Origin: Ampelocalamus luodianensis
Taxonomy: Eukaryota > Streptophyta > Magnoliopsida > Poales > Poaceae
Assembly: GCA_036346255.1 (NCBI GenBank)
Contig: CM070633.1
Coordinates: 10,664,001 to 10,728,000, forward strand
Length of the DNA stretch: 64,000 nucleotides
Direction of reading: 5' to 3'
Below the pieces are notes generated by a model. It had not been told where the DNA came from and made no database searches. It saw only the letters and a list, made by a program, of their open reading frames with translations. Position 1 is the stretch's first letter. The number at the start of each line of letters is the position of its first letter. Positions 1-13,000 of this stretch are shown here, piece by piece. The position numbers and the translations under genes were made by a program.

Positions 1-1073
1 CGTATGTCAACAATACCAAATGCGCCAAAAACTCTAGCCTACATTGGGGCGGGCCTATCTATACACACGCATATGAATCACGGCACAAAGATTAAATTGT
101 TAGCACTTTGGCAGCACTGATGGACATTTGATTATGTTGTCCTGCCACATGATTTGAAAGTCAGAAAAATAAATTCATTAGGTGCAACAATCCCTGTCAC
201 TCCTTCGGTCAGCCCACCATCCCGAGGAGCGCTTGCGTCGTGGTCCTCGTGGACCTGCGGACCACATGCCCGCCTCAGTGCACCATTTTCCGTGTCACCA
301 CCACCAGAACCCTCCCCTCATCGTGCGTTTTGCGCATGCCTGTGGCTCGCCGTCGCATTCGCCGCTGGAGAGCTCGACCGAGTTAACACCCCAGCCTCAG
401 ACCTTTTTTTTCACTTTCAAATTAAACTATATTTACTTATAATTTTAGCAACCAATGAATAACTTTCACACAGCTTGAACCTCCGCCTCCGCTCAAGAAC
501 GCTCGGAGCCACACGCCCGAGAACAATAATTAGCAACAAAACTAAATAAATAACCCATATCTTATTGGCATCTTCCAAAGCTACGAAATTTTAATAAACA
601 TCCTGCAGACTGTTGGACAAAGCAGAGCGCTCGGGAACGTTCACGCTCGGCAGAACCTGGCCGCCCGAAAGGACCACACGAAGACGAAGCGACGCTACGC
701 TATCTCGCTGATGCACACGCTGGAAGTCGATCACACGTAGACAAGAACGATCTGAGTCGATCACGGATGAAGCGTGAACACACACACGTGCACTCTGGAA
801 ACTCACGTACACTAACACACGCACGAGGTGGAGCTCACGAACGCAGGAGGCGATACAGGATTTTGGTGCTGCAGCGGCACAGCGTTTTCTCTTTTTTTTT
901 TTTCTATTGCTTCTTACCTGGTTACAAGTCTCATCTGTGCCTTATAAAGGCTGATACGAAACAAAATTGGATACGAAACAGACTCAACATCCCAGCGAGC
1001 AGCAAAAACTAAACAATGATTGAACTCTCTAACACGGACCATTTCCAATAAGGGAAAGCATAAAAGCTCATTC
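1..1073. other. Region downstream of the NOC1-like gene, no gene seen
   Basis: This stretch lies 3' of the minus-strand NOC1-like gene and should include its 3' UTR, probably within the last few hundred bases before 1,074. Short open frames occur on both strands in the GC-rich part (180-440 and 600-860), but none shows a recognisable domain or splice pattern. There is a poly-T run near 890-902. I see nothing else I can support. Confidence 0.4.
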
Positions 1074-4000
1074 TCACTCTGATCTCTTCAACTTTCTCTT
1101 TTGTGATCCCAACTTGTTTGGTTTTTCCTTACAGCCCACACTGTCCCCAGTCACCTTATGCTTCAGCTTCTTCGACGTTGGCTTCTCGGCGTCCCCATCC
1201 ATGAGATGTTCATAGTCTTCTAGTCTTGCAAATGGAGATGCACCACCCTTTGCACCATGTTTCCGCTTTTGCCCACGGGCTGCATCTCCATTACTAATGT
1301 TGTCATCTGAATCGTCAGCACTCTCGAGGGCTTCAGCATCCATATAGGAAATATTAAGACCATCTTCGTCGTCGTCATTTTCCATTCCTCCATCCCTAGA
1401 AGCGCTATCATCTGAAATGCCATCCAACTCAACATCACTGTCATATCTAAGCAAATGCCCTTCCTCCTCAAATGCTTTTGCGTCCATGTTGTCATAGTCA
1501 TATTCTCCATCTTCCGTCAACCCTTCTCCCAGCTCCTCCATCTCATCATCACTTTCATCAGTAGCATCATCAACATCATCAGCTAAGAGCTCTCCAGTAT
1601 CATCATCAATTACTGAAGCTTTCTTCTTTGCCTTGTGTTTAATAGGGCCAGTCTTGTTCATGTAGAAACGATGGAAAACAACATCTTCAGGAGGCACTTC
1701 ATTTTCTGCCAGTTCTAGTAGCTCTTCTCCAATGAGATGATGATTCAGGTCAAGCTGCAGACACACACAAAGATCAGCCAAAGAAATTGAGGCCCGTGAG
1801 AGTGCTCACAAATCCAGACTACTACACCAGTTCAGTTTTTCTGACATGATCAGGCAAAAAATAGGAGGGAAAAGGCCAACAAATCCAGAGACAATTTTAA
1901 AAGAGAAGAAACAACACAATACGAACAGTTCAAAGCCAACAAAAGAAAAGGATAACATGTAACAAAGGGATACCTTTTTAGCTGGTGCAATTTGAGATCC
2001 ACCATGCCATTTTCCTTCAGCAATGCGGTTTCCTTTCGGTTTCTTCTCCATGAATTTGTCAAGGAAGGCAGGAAGTGATAGGTCTGTTAATGGATCACCA
2101 CTATATACAATATTGTTGCCAGATAGCAACGTCCTAGCCATAGTAGATACTGACGGGTGCACATGTGAGGCCAATAACGTTAGCTCCCACCAACTGACAC
2201 GGTCTGCATTGCTGAGAACACAGCAAAAGGCACAGCAGATCAACAACACTCTTTGCATTTGTAACAAAAGAGAAAATATTAAAAATGAAAGAAAATTTTC
2301 ATATTACAAATTGTCAGGGATATGGTCAGAGTCGGGTCAAATGATGACTATAAATTTTTGTATACCAAGGTACCTATTCTTTTTTAGATTTTGTTTGAAA
2401 TTGGATTGCAGTAGGATTTTAGGATGAATTGGATTAAGAGCAATTTTCAGAAAACCCCAAGTATTGGGGCACAGGCAACACAAAACAACAGGTCCTAAAC
2501 CTTTTTTTTTTTTGCACGAACAAACATGTACTGGGGCAAAAGGTAACACAAAAAAAAACCTATCTCCGTTCAATCCCATTTATCCTAACGAGGTCTGAAT
2601 GGAGGGCACAGAGCAATTTACCTAGGTTTTTCTGAAACTTACTCGTTGGATTATATTCAGAATGTCTTGAGATACATGACGCAAAAACATTATCATTAGT
2701 GTTTCCTGATGAATAAACGATTATTCGTTACACCTGAATGAGATAGTAGTACTAATCATGGCACACTTTAATGGATGCCTGCTGCAATTTATACATTTTT
2801 CATCCCAACATGAACACTTACACAACCGAGCTTTACTTTTATCATATGCATAGCAAGCAAGTCCTGAAGTTTCTACGGTTACTAGAATAATATTCTTCCC
2901 AATCAAGAATCTGCTGCATTTTCTGAAATTGTTATGTTAGATTGATCGATAATAATTCTATTTTCAAAACCTCTAGAACTTTTATCATAAATTTCTAAAT
3001 TATTTGGTTTTCATAATCTTTGAATTTCTTCATTGTTTCCATAAATTCTACAGTTTCATATACTCCCTCAGTTCTCAAATACTCGGCACTTTTGACTGAA
3101 AACTTTGTTCACAAATACTTGCACATTCCTAATCCAGAGGCATATTTTCCCAAAGTACCCCTATTAATTGCAGGAAGCAAGATGCAAACAAATTATTTAG
3201 CCTCGTCATATTGTACTTAGTTCTGTACACAGCTTTTATTACCCTTTTACAAAAAAATGCACCTCATATAAATAATATTCGAGTTTCATATTGTAAATAG
3301 TTAGCAAAGACCTTCAGTTTCAGATCATGCACAGCACGGGGACTGCTACCAGAAAAGAAAAATGATGAGTAACCAACTAGGTTCTTTCCTTGAATGGGCT
3401 GGCATAGTTGAGTACTAGAATGAAACCAGCAGGTTTGGTTCAGTTTCTGACACTAGTGATCCCTTTTTTGTTTACATCTTGTGCTTTTTAATTGCATTCA
3501 GTTACTGCCATGACTTAACATCCTCTTTGAAACTTTTCAACAGGAAATGATAGTGCATTCATGCCCTTTAATGTAAGGGTACATCCAATTGTTTATTAGT
3601 GTGCAAAGCAAGTTTGAGTAACACATTTATGAAACAAATGCACTTTATAATTCAACTTTTCTGGTGTAATTATGAATTGAAACTAGCCCTGCAATTAGTT
3701 TTGGGGAAATGTACATATATGCCACTGCAAAGCAGCCAATTTTGAGATATGTCATTGCGAAGTAACTATTAGATATGACTTGTATAGGGTGTTTTTTTTA
3801 TATTTTTATACACATGTAACTTGTATATGTTGGCCTTTAAGCCTATTGGAATAGACAAGGGGTTATTCCAACATGATATCACAACATTGGAAACCCTAAC
3901 GCTAGATCCCACTTGACTACCGTCGCCGCCGGCCCTGCCTCCCGCGCTCTCTCCCACGCGTGAGCCCTTCTCTTTCGAGCGCCATCCAGAGCTCCCGCCG

Positions 4001-7000
4001 CCGGATCCGCGCCTCCCCAAGCCAAATCCCGCTGCCCTGTCACCCCTCGTGCGCCCCAAGCTGTGCCTCTGTTTTCTCAAGGCCACGGCACTAGCTCTTG
4101 TTGAGTCGATCTCATTTTTGACTTTTCCTGATACTCAGCTTTCAACTTTTATTTCGCTTCCGCCTCCACCTTCGCTTTCCTCTCCTCTGGCTCCACCTCT
4201 TCCCCCTCCGCCAGAGTTTCCTTCCAACACTTTTGTTGAGATTCCACCCTTTCCCTTGCAATTACTCTCGCCGTTCTCGGCCTACTCCAGTTGAGCCTCC
4301 GTCTTTGCTAGGCTCTATTCCTGATGGATAAGTCTCTGTGTTGGCTTTTGCTGCCCTTCAAGGACAGCATCTTTGACTGGCTGTTAGCATCTCTTTAGAA
4401 CAGCATCTTAGGACAAGCATCTTTAGGACAGCATCTTAGGACAAGCATCTTTAGGACAGCATCTTAGGACAAGCATCTTAGGACAGCATCTTGACTAGCA
4501 TCTAGGACATCTTGACTAGCATCTAGGACAGCATCTTAGACTAGCATCTTAGCATATGCTTGGCTGGTTGACAGCCTATAAATTTGTATCCCCAACCCCT
4601 CAGGTTGGCATAGCATTGTGTGAGAAATAAACCTAGAAAATTTGCCCCATCTCCAAGTGTCATCCTCTCGATGAGAGTAAGGATCTTGCTATCACCAAGA
4701 GCAAGAATCAAATGACTAACAAGTGGTATCGAGCTGTACTATCCTCAGTAACACGAGCATCTCTGCTCAATTCCTTCTCCAACCTCGCTTCCGGCGCAGT
4801 TGTTTCCAACCAGCAGCAGCAGCAGCAGCTCCGGTTGCCTCGCCACGCTCCTCCTCGCTGTTGAGCGGCGGCTCATCGAGGCGCTCTCTCCACGCAGTTA
4901 GATTCCGATCGCGCGCCATGTCCGCAGGCGATCTCGGCCTTCGGCCGCCTCGAGCACGCGCGGCAGAAGCCGAACGAGCTGCGGCGTAGGAACGCGAGCG
5001 AAGCGGCGGAAACGAGCAGCCGCGGCGGCGAAAGGGCGTCAAGGCTAGCGGCCGCGAGCTGGCGGCGGCGAGCGAGGCGGAAGCAGCGGCGGCGGCAGAT
5101 GCAGCGCGTGCGGCGGAATGAGGTCGAGGTTCATGGAAGAAGCAGCAGCTCCATCTCTGGCGAGCGGCAGCCGACGCGAGACCTTGAGCTGCAGGAGAGA
5201 GAGGCGCGCGCGCGGCGGCGCGCGATGGGCGCCGCAAGACGCCACGAGCGCGGCGGCGGCCAGCGAGACGGACGCGCGCGGCGCTCTCGGAGGAGGCACG
5301 CGGCGGCGGCGCAGACGGGTCGACGGAGAGCGCGGCCTTCACAGCGACGCGCTCTCTCCCGGTTGATGCCGTGGTCACCACGAGTACGGTATCGTCGAGG
5401 GCGTCGGCCGGCGGCGGTGACCTACCCTCACCAAGACCAACTACGTCGAGCGGCTGCGGTGATGAGGTAAAGCTCAGTGCGGCATATGTGGGATGCATCC
5501 GTGACGGCGACGTCGACTACAACCGGGATCGACGGCGCTGGATGCTCTCATCGCCGCGATCCGCGAGATGCGATTTCGCTTACCAACAAGCGGATCGCCA
5601 AAAGGCTTGGGACGCCATCGCCGCAAAGACGCATCGGCGGCGGCGCGCGCAAGTCTACATTGCGCACACACGCAAGGAGTGGGAGAACCGCCTTCAAGCC
5701 GGTGAGGGCGTTGATGACTTTGCTCTCGTCTCAACACTTTGTTGCGAAGTTGGTGCGATTCGGCGGCGACACCTACGGCGAGAGAGAGCGTGAGAAGCTC
5801 TTCCGCTGCGCCCCGAGAAGTACAAGCGGATGGCTCGCTCGATCGAGTCTCTCTGGACCTCTCCACGATGACGATCGAGGAGGCGTTGGGTCGCCTCAAG
5901 GTCGTTGATGGCGATGAGCCCGCGCTCTCGGGACCGTCACCATTGGCGGAAGCTCCTCGCTCGGGAGCGGTGGGCTTCGGCCAAGGTGACGAGGAAGAAG
6001 GAGCCTTCTTCCATGACAGCGCGCAGCGTGGCAGCGCGCAAGCGCGCAAAGACGCCAGCAGCGGCGCGAGGGCGTCCGAGGTGATGACCGCGAGGCGCCG
6101 GCGCGCGCATTGGCAAGCAAAGCCAGACGAGACGACTCTTGCCACAACTACGGCAAGCTTGGTCATTGGGCCAAGGATTGTCGACAGCCACGACGCGGCC
6201 AGGCCCACGTCGCGCAGGCGGAGGAGGAGCAGCCGGCTCTGTTCATTGCTCATGCGAGCATCGAACTACCTCCAGCGGCACCGGCCGCAGCGGCTCTCCT
6301 CCACCTTGAAGAGCCAAAAGCACACACCCTCCTCAGCGACAGTTCCGGCAACGACAAGACCGACGGGTGGTGCCTCGACACCGCGCCACACACCACATGA
6401 CCGGGCGGCGGGACTTCTTTTCCGAGCTCGACTCAGGCGTTCGAGGCACCGTCAAGTTCGGCGACGCCTCCGCCGTGGAGATCAAGGGCGTCGGATCTGT
6501 CGTCTTCGTCGCCAAGACTGGCGAGCACCGGCCGCCACCGGTGTCTACTACATCCCCGCGTTGAGAACTCCATCATCGCCTTGGGGCGGTGGATGAGAAC
6601 GGATCGCGCGTGGAGATCGAGCACGGTGTGCGCGATCAGGATCATCGCCGCCGGCTCCTCGTCAAGGTCAACAGAGCAACCGCCTCGTCCTTCACGCGCA
6701 GTGGCGCAACCTCTTTGTCTTGCGACCGCCGCGACGACGACGCTTGGAGGTGGCACGGCGCTGGGCACCTCAACTTTGAGGCCCGAGGCGGCTCGGCGGA
6801 AGGAGATGGTGCGGGGCATGCCGCGCGTCGACCACGTGGAGCGATTCTGCGACACTGCGTCCTCACTAAGCCGCGGCGGCTCCTTCCCACGCCAAAGCGA
6901 GCTTCGCGCCAAGGAGAAAGCGGAGCTCGTACACGGTGACCTCGTGGCCCGTGACACCGCTACACCGAGGCGGCGCGCCTTCCTCCTCGTCGACGGCGTG

Positions 7001-10000
7001 TCCCGCTACATGTGGGCCGTCCGCTCAACGTCAAGGCGCCGCGGCGAGCGCCATCAAGCGCCTTCAGGCTGCTGCGAGGCGAGCGCGGCCGCAAGCCGGG
7101 TCTACGCGCGGACAACGGCGGTGAGTTCACGGCGGCCGAGTTCGCGCGCATCGCGCCAACGAGGATCCATCGTCACTTCTCGCGCCGTACACCCCGCATC
7201 GAGAATGGCGTCGTCGAAGCGCCGCAACTGCACGGTGGTGGCCACCGCGCGCGCCTCCTCCAGCGAGAGGATGCGGCATTCTCATGGGGAGGCGGTGATG
7301 ACTCGCCGCTCACTTGCTTAACCGCCCCACCAAGGCCCTCGGCGGCAAGACGTCATACGAGGCACGCACGGCGCAAGCGCGCGTGAGCCACCTCCATGTC
7401 TTGGTGCCGCCTTCGTCGAGGAGCTCAACCACGTCGGCAAGCTCGACGACCGAGCACGCCAGAGTCTTCGCCGGCTATGCGGGCGCCAGGCCTCCGCGTC
7501 CTCGACCTACGACACGCGGCGCGCGCATCACGCGTGGCGTCGTGTTCAACGGCGCGGCTGGGCGTGGGACAAGATGGTGGATGACGGCCGACTCGACGAC
7601 CACCGATTTCGTCGTCGACCACGCCCGCCGAGGAGGCGGGAGCCAACGGCGTCTTCACCGAGCTCGCCTACCCCACCGCCTCGTTCGCCACCGCCTCGGC
7701 GAGTCCGCACCACCGCCACCGCGGCTCGGCAAGCCCACGAGCTCGGCGAGTCCACCGCAAGATCGCCGGCCACGCCTCGCTCCTACTGCGGCGCCTACTC
7801 TTCAGGCTCGGACCGGCGGCCCGGCCCACGACGGCGGGCGCGGTGGAGTTCGCCGCTCCCGTCTCAACGGCGAGGATCGCGTCGGCGCCTACCACGGCGG
7901 CGAGCCTCTGCGCATCAGACGCGTGGGCGACCTCGCCGGCGAAAGCGATCCCTCGAAGCGCGGCGCGACCGAGGCGAGCCGCACTCGCGACAGGCGACGG
8001 CGAGCCTCGTTCGCTTCGCCGAGGCGAGAGAGACGCGGCATGGCGTGCGCGATGCAGAGGAGATGGACGCTGTCGGCGAAACAAGACGTGGGAGCTGGCC
8101 GATCTTCCACCCGCCACCACGCCATCTCTCTCTGCTGGTCTTCAAGCTCAAGAAAGACGCGGCCGAGAGGTGATCAAGCACAAGCGCGTCTCGTGGCACG
8201 TGGCCGTCCGGCGGGAGGAGTCGACCGGCGATGCCTTCGCGCCTGTTGCACGGATGGAGTTCGTGCGTCTCCTCCTCGCCCTCGCAGCCCAGGAGGGTTG
8301 GTGCGTCCATCACATGGACGTCAAGTCTGCTTTCCTCAACGGTGACTTGAAGGAGGTCTACGTCCGCCAGCCGTCGGGATTCATCATCCCCGGCAAGGAG
8401 AGAAAGGTCCTCCGCCTGCGCAAGGCCCTCTACGGCTTGCGGCAAGCACCGCAAGCTTGGAACGCCAAGCTGGACTCCACCCTCAAGCAAATGGGATTCC
8501 AGCAGAGCGCCACGAGGCCGCGGTCTGGCGGGGCAAGGAGGCAATGCCTGGCGATGGCGTCGTCGGCGACCTTGTGATCACCGGTACCAGGAGGAGGAGA
8601 TCGAGGCATTCAAGGCGGAGATGAAGGCCACCTTCCGGATGAGCGACCTCGGGCCTCTCCTTCTACCTCGGGATCGAGGTCCGCCAGACGACTCGGCATC
8701 TCTCTTCGCCAGATCGCCACGCCAAGCGCATCGTGGAGGTGGCGGCCACCGATCGCAACCCGACTCACACTCACATGGAGGAGGAGGGCGAGTCGTCGAG
8801 AGTACGGCGGAGGAGGTGGGCGCGACGCGATCTCGGCGCATTGTGGGCAACCTTCGCTACCTTGTCCACACGCGACCGGACGTGGCGTTCGCCGTCGGCT
8901 ACGTCAGCCGGTTCATGCAGCGACCGACGACGGAACACCAACAGGCCGTGAAAAGGATCCTCCGCTACGTCGCGGGCACCTCCGACTACGGCTTGCTAAG
9001 GTGCCCGCGGCGCGCGCACTTCATCGCATACGGCGACGGCGACACGCGCGGCGACATCGACACGAGCAAGAGCACCACGGACGCTGTACTTCCTCGGCAA
9101 GTGTCCGTCACCGCGACGGTCAGCGGCGGTAGTGGCTTTGTCTAGCTGCGGCGAGTACATTGCGCCACTACCGCTTCTACTCGAGCTCGTGGTCGGGCGG
9201 CGGCCGCTGGCGATCTCCTTGGCGAGACGCGAGGCGGTGGAGCTCGGGGTGACAAGCAAGTCCACCTTGGCCTTGGCGAAGAACCACGTCTTCCATGAGC
9301 GCAGCAAGCACATCGGGTGAGGTATCACTTCATCAAGCTTGCTGGATGAAGGGAGTGTCCGCCAACTACATCAACACCCAAGACCACTCGCCAACTTCGA
9401 CCAAGTCTCTTGGCGGATCAAGTTCAGAGCTTCGCGCCAGATCGGGATGGCTCGATTCTCGCAAGGAGACACACAAGACTTAGGGGAGAATGATGGATAA
9501 GTCTCGTGTTGGCTTTTCTTTGCCCTTCAAGGACAAACATCCTTGGTGGTCATTAGCATCTCTTTAGGACAGCATCTTAGGACAAGCATCTTTAGGACAG
9601 CATCTTAGGACAAGCATCTTTAGGACAGCATCTTAGGACAAGCATCTTAGGACAGCATCTTGACTAGCATCTAGGACATCTTGACTAGCATCTTATCATA
9701 TGCTTGGCTGGTTGATAGCCTATAAATTTGTATCCCCAACCCCTCAGGTTGGCATGGCATTGTGTGAGAAATAAACCTAGAAAATTTGCCCCATCTCCAA
9801 GTGTCATCCTCTCGATGAGAGTAAGGATCTTGCTATCACCAAGAGCAAGAATCCAGCGACTAACAATTCCCAGCTCTCCTTCAACATCCTTACTGGGTCC
9901 TGCTCCGCCTTCTCCTAGATACGATCTTCGTGATTGTCGCACTGTCAGGCCTCCTGAGCACTACAACTTCGCAGCCGCTGCTCTTTCTAAGCCTACGACC

Positions 10001-13000
10001 TACCGTGAGGCTTCTTTTCACCCTGAGTGGCAGCTTGCGATATCTGAGAAGATTGCTGCTTTGAAGCGTACTGGCACTTGGGATCTTGTGCCCTTACCTA
10101 TGTGTGTAACTCCCATCACGTGCAAGTAGGTGTACAAGATCAAGATCCGCTCGGATGGTTCTCTTGAGCGCTACAAGGCTAATCTTGTGGCGCGTGGTTT
10201 TCAGCAGGAGCATGGTCGTGACTATGATGAGACCCTCGTTCCTGTCACTCATATGAACACTGTTCGCACTCTTCTTGTTGTGGCCTCTGCTCGACAGTGG
10301 CCCATCACTCTGTTGGACGTCAATAATGTCTTTCTCAATGGTGAGCTACGTGAGGTCTACATGCAGCCGCCCCCTGGGTATTCTGTCCCTACTGGTATAG
10401 TTTTGTCGCCTTCGTCGTTCTCTATGGGCTCAAACAAGCCCCTCGTGCTTGGTTTGACCGCTTATCTGTTGTCACTGCTGTCGGCTTCTCCGCCAGTGAT
10501 CACAACCCTGCCCTCTTTGTACACACCTCTCCTTAGGGTCGGACGCTCCTCTATGTGGATGATATGAGCATTACTGGGAAAACTCTCAATACATTGATTT
10601 TGTGAAGGAGCGTCTCGGTGAGCAGTTCTTGATATCTGATTTGGGTCTTCTTCGTTACTTTCTTGGGATTGAGGTCACTTCCACGCCTAAAGGCTACTAC
10701 CTCTCCCAGGAGAAGTACATTCAAGATATCCTTGCTCGTGTTTCTCACTGATCTGCGCACGATAGACACTCCTATGGAGCTTAGTGTTCACCTTCTTCCT
10801 AGTGATGGGGACCCTCTTAAGGATCCCACTAGCTACCGCCATCTTGTCGAGAGCCTTGTCTAACTTGGGATCACTCGACCTAACATTTATCACCCTGTCC
10901 ACATTTTGAGTCAGTTCATTTCTGCTCACACTCAACTCCACTATAGTCACCTCCTTCGTGTTCTACGATATCTTTGTGGGACCATCAGTCGTTGCCTTTT
11001 CTTTCCTCGCTCCAGCCCTTTGCAGCTTCAGGCGTACTGTAATGTGACCTGGCCTAGCGATCCTTCTGATCACCGGTCTCCTTCTACCTATTGTGTTTTT
11101 CTTGACTCCTCTCTGATTGCTTGGAAGACAAAGAAACAGACTGTTATCTCCCGTTTGAGTGCTGAGACTGAATTACGAGCCATGACGGTGTTGACAGCTG
11201 AGATCACTTGGTTTCAGTGGCTACTTGAGAATTTCGGTGTTTCAGCTTCTGCACTAACTCCTCTCTTATCAGACAACACTTGCGCGATCAGCATTACTCG
11301 AGATCCAGTGAAGCATGAGCTCACCAAACATATTGGAGTAGATACTTCGTTACTAGAGCTCAGCACAGCTTCTACCTCTTCAAACTCAGTGTTGTTGATT
11401 CACTATGAGTTTGATGAGGGCGTTAGATATGACTTGTATTGGGTATTCTTTGCATATTTTCATACACATGTAACTTGTATATGTTGACCTTTAGACCCAT
11501 TGGAATAGACAAGGGGTTATTCCAACAGTGACGACTTCAAAAAATGCCACTAGAGAGTCACCATATTAAGAGAAATGCTAGTATACGTATTTTGGCTTGT
11601 ATTGGACCAAATTACCCCTACCTTCTCCTACCTCGCATCTGTCTTCCTCCTCACTGGTGCACTTGACCGAGTTTCATTGGCACCAACTGGAAGCACCGTC
11701 GGCGGCCGTCAACAAGTTGCGACTTCGTCTCATCTAACTGCCGTCACTGCTGTCACCACAAGCAGCATGCCCACCATCATCATTGGATGCGGATGTGGTA
11801 GTGGATTTCATCCCCCTCCTCTCCTCTTTCCACCCTTCCGACCCTCCCCCACCTCCTCCAGCAAACCACACCTCTGCTGCACCCTAGTCACCACCCATGA
11901 TAACCCTGGCAACCCGAGCTAGGCTAGGGGTTGAAGCCTGCAAGAGGAAGTGAAAACGGTTGTGGCCAGCCGCGAGATATGTCATCACAGGCGGATATGA
12001 TTTAGCTGAATAGATGGAGATGAGAGCAGGGATCAAAACCCGATCTGGATCGAATCCGGTACCGAGGCATGAACGGAACCACGAAAACCGGAAATTTCCT
12101 GGCTGAAATTCACAATCCAAAATTTGAATTCCGAATCGTGGATGCGTGAATCGGACGATTCTGCCCAGAACAGAATTAAGGTGTAAAACCGAAAACGGAA
12201 AACCTAATTTAATTGATGAGAGTTAACCAGACTAACACATTGTTTGTATTCTCCTTCAAATTAAATATGACAAGTCTAATGCTAACTATAACTCTTTCAA
12301 TATTGATGAGAATTATAGACAGTTTGTATTAAAAACCATCTGTGATAAGTATCTCTCGATTTTACCATGACTTAAAATGTCTACCCTAATTTTACCATAA
12401 CTTGAAATGTCTAACTCTCCGATTTTACGGCCTAGGAATGGCATTATGCAGTCGAAAATTCAAATTCAAGTTTCAAATTTTCCAGCTGGTATTTTTTCTC
12501 CTGAGAGCCGAGACCAGTAAATCCGGTTACCGGCCAGTATTTTTTTCCCTGGATGGGAGAATTTAATAGCTCGCTGGTGGACTTGCATGGAACTTGCCTC
12601 CACCATGGCCATGGCAATGGACATGAACAAGAGGAAGAAGACAAGGGTGATTTGGTCCTATTTTGGGACATATGCATTCGAGTGGCATTTTTCTTAATAT
12701 GGTGACTCCCCCATGGCATTTTCCCAAACCGTCACTTTGCAAAGGTGTATCTCAAAATCGGCCACTTTACAGTGGCATATATCTAAATTTCCCTTTGTGT
12801 TAAAAGCATCTTTGCCAGATAGTACCTTAATATCTCCCTGCAACAGTAGGTACCACAGCCAACATAGTAGCTGAGAACCAGCATTAGGACAAATAAACTA
12901 GTCCAGCTCTACTGATTACTTACTAGAAGTAACTGATCAGTTATCAAATTATCAGCAGCTTCCATTTCATCAATTGCAAAGCACAAAACTATCATAGTAA

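Larger units (their letters stand above)
4322..9865 (+). mobile_element. Ty1/copia element (inner), full-length but heavily frameshifted
   Basis: LTRs at 4322-4721 and 9491-9865 begin TGATGGATAA and end GACTAACA. A perfect 5-bp target duplication ATTCC flanks them (4317-4321 and 9866-9870). The primer-binding site TGGTATCGAGCT starts at 4724 and a polypurine tract (AGGGGAGAA) precedes the 3' LTR. Order gag-protease-integrase-RT-RNase H fits Copia. It interrupts the outer Copia element: the two flanks rejoin cleanly across one ATTCC. Confidence 0.88.
3767..11527 (+). mobile_element. Ty1/copia element (outer), internally deleted, split by a second Copia element
   Basis: Both LTRs are about 107 bp (3767-3873 and 11421-11527) and end in ATTCCAACA. 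Flanks are GTAAC on the left and GTGAC on the right, a 5-bp target duplication with one mismatch; GTGAC is also what the Mutator TIR predicts. A degenerate primer-binding site follows the 5' LTR (3874, TGATATCACAAC against TGGTATCAGAGC). The 5' internal part is only about 440 bp before the nested element, so gag, protease and most of integrase are missing. RT and RNase H follow at 9871-11420. Confidence 0.8.
3704..12793. mobile_element. Mutator-like (MULE-type) element with long TIRs, split by a Copia insertion
   Basis: The left end (3704-3766, resuming at 11533-11625) and the right end (about 12640-12793) are inverted repeats of about 150 bp. Shared landmarks are GGGAAAT, ATATATGCCACTG, GATTTTGAGATA, AAAATGCCA, GAGTCACCATATTAAG and GGACCAAAT in the same order. 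Long terminal inverted repeats are the MULE hallmark. The 9-bp flanks (TTAGTTTTG, TTTGTGTTA) match only partly, so the target duplication is degenerate. Without insertions the element would be about 1.3 kb. No transposase is visible, so it is non-autonomous. Confidence 0.6.

Noticed and set aside
3061..3110. Possible Stowaway MITE end (TACTCCCTCAGTTC)
   Set aside because: No opposite TIR found within 500 bp, so only noted as a possible truncated copy.
4767..5498. Long minus-strand open frame (243 codons)
   Set aside because: It lies antisense to the GC-rich gag region of the inner Copia element; Ala/Arg/Ser-rich composition with no domain indicates a composition artefact.
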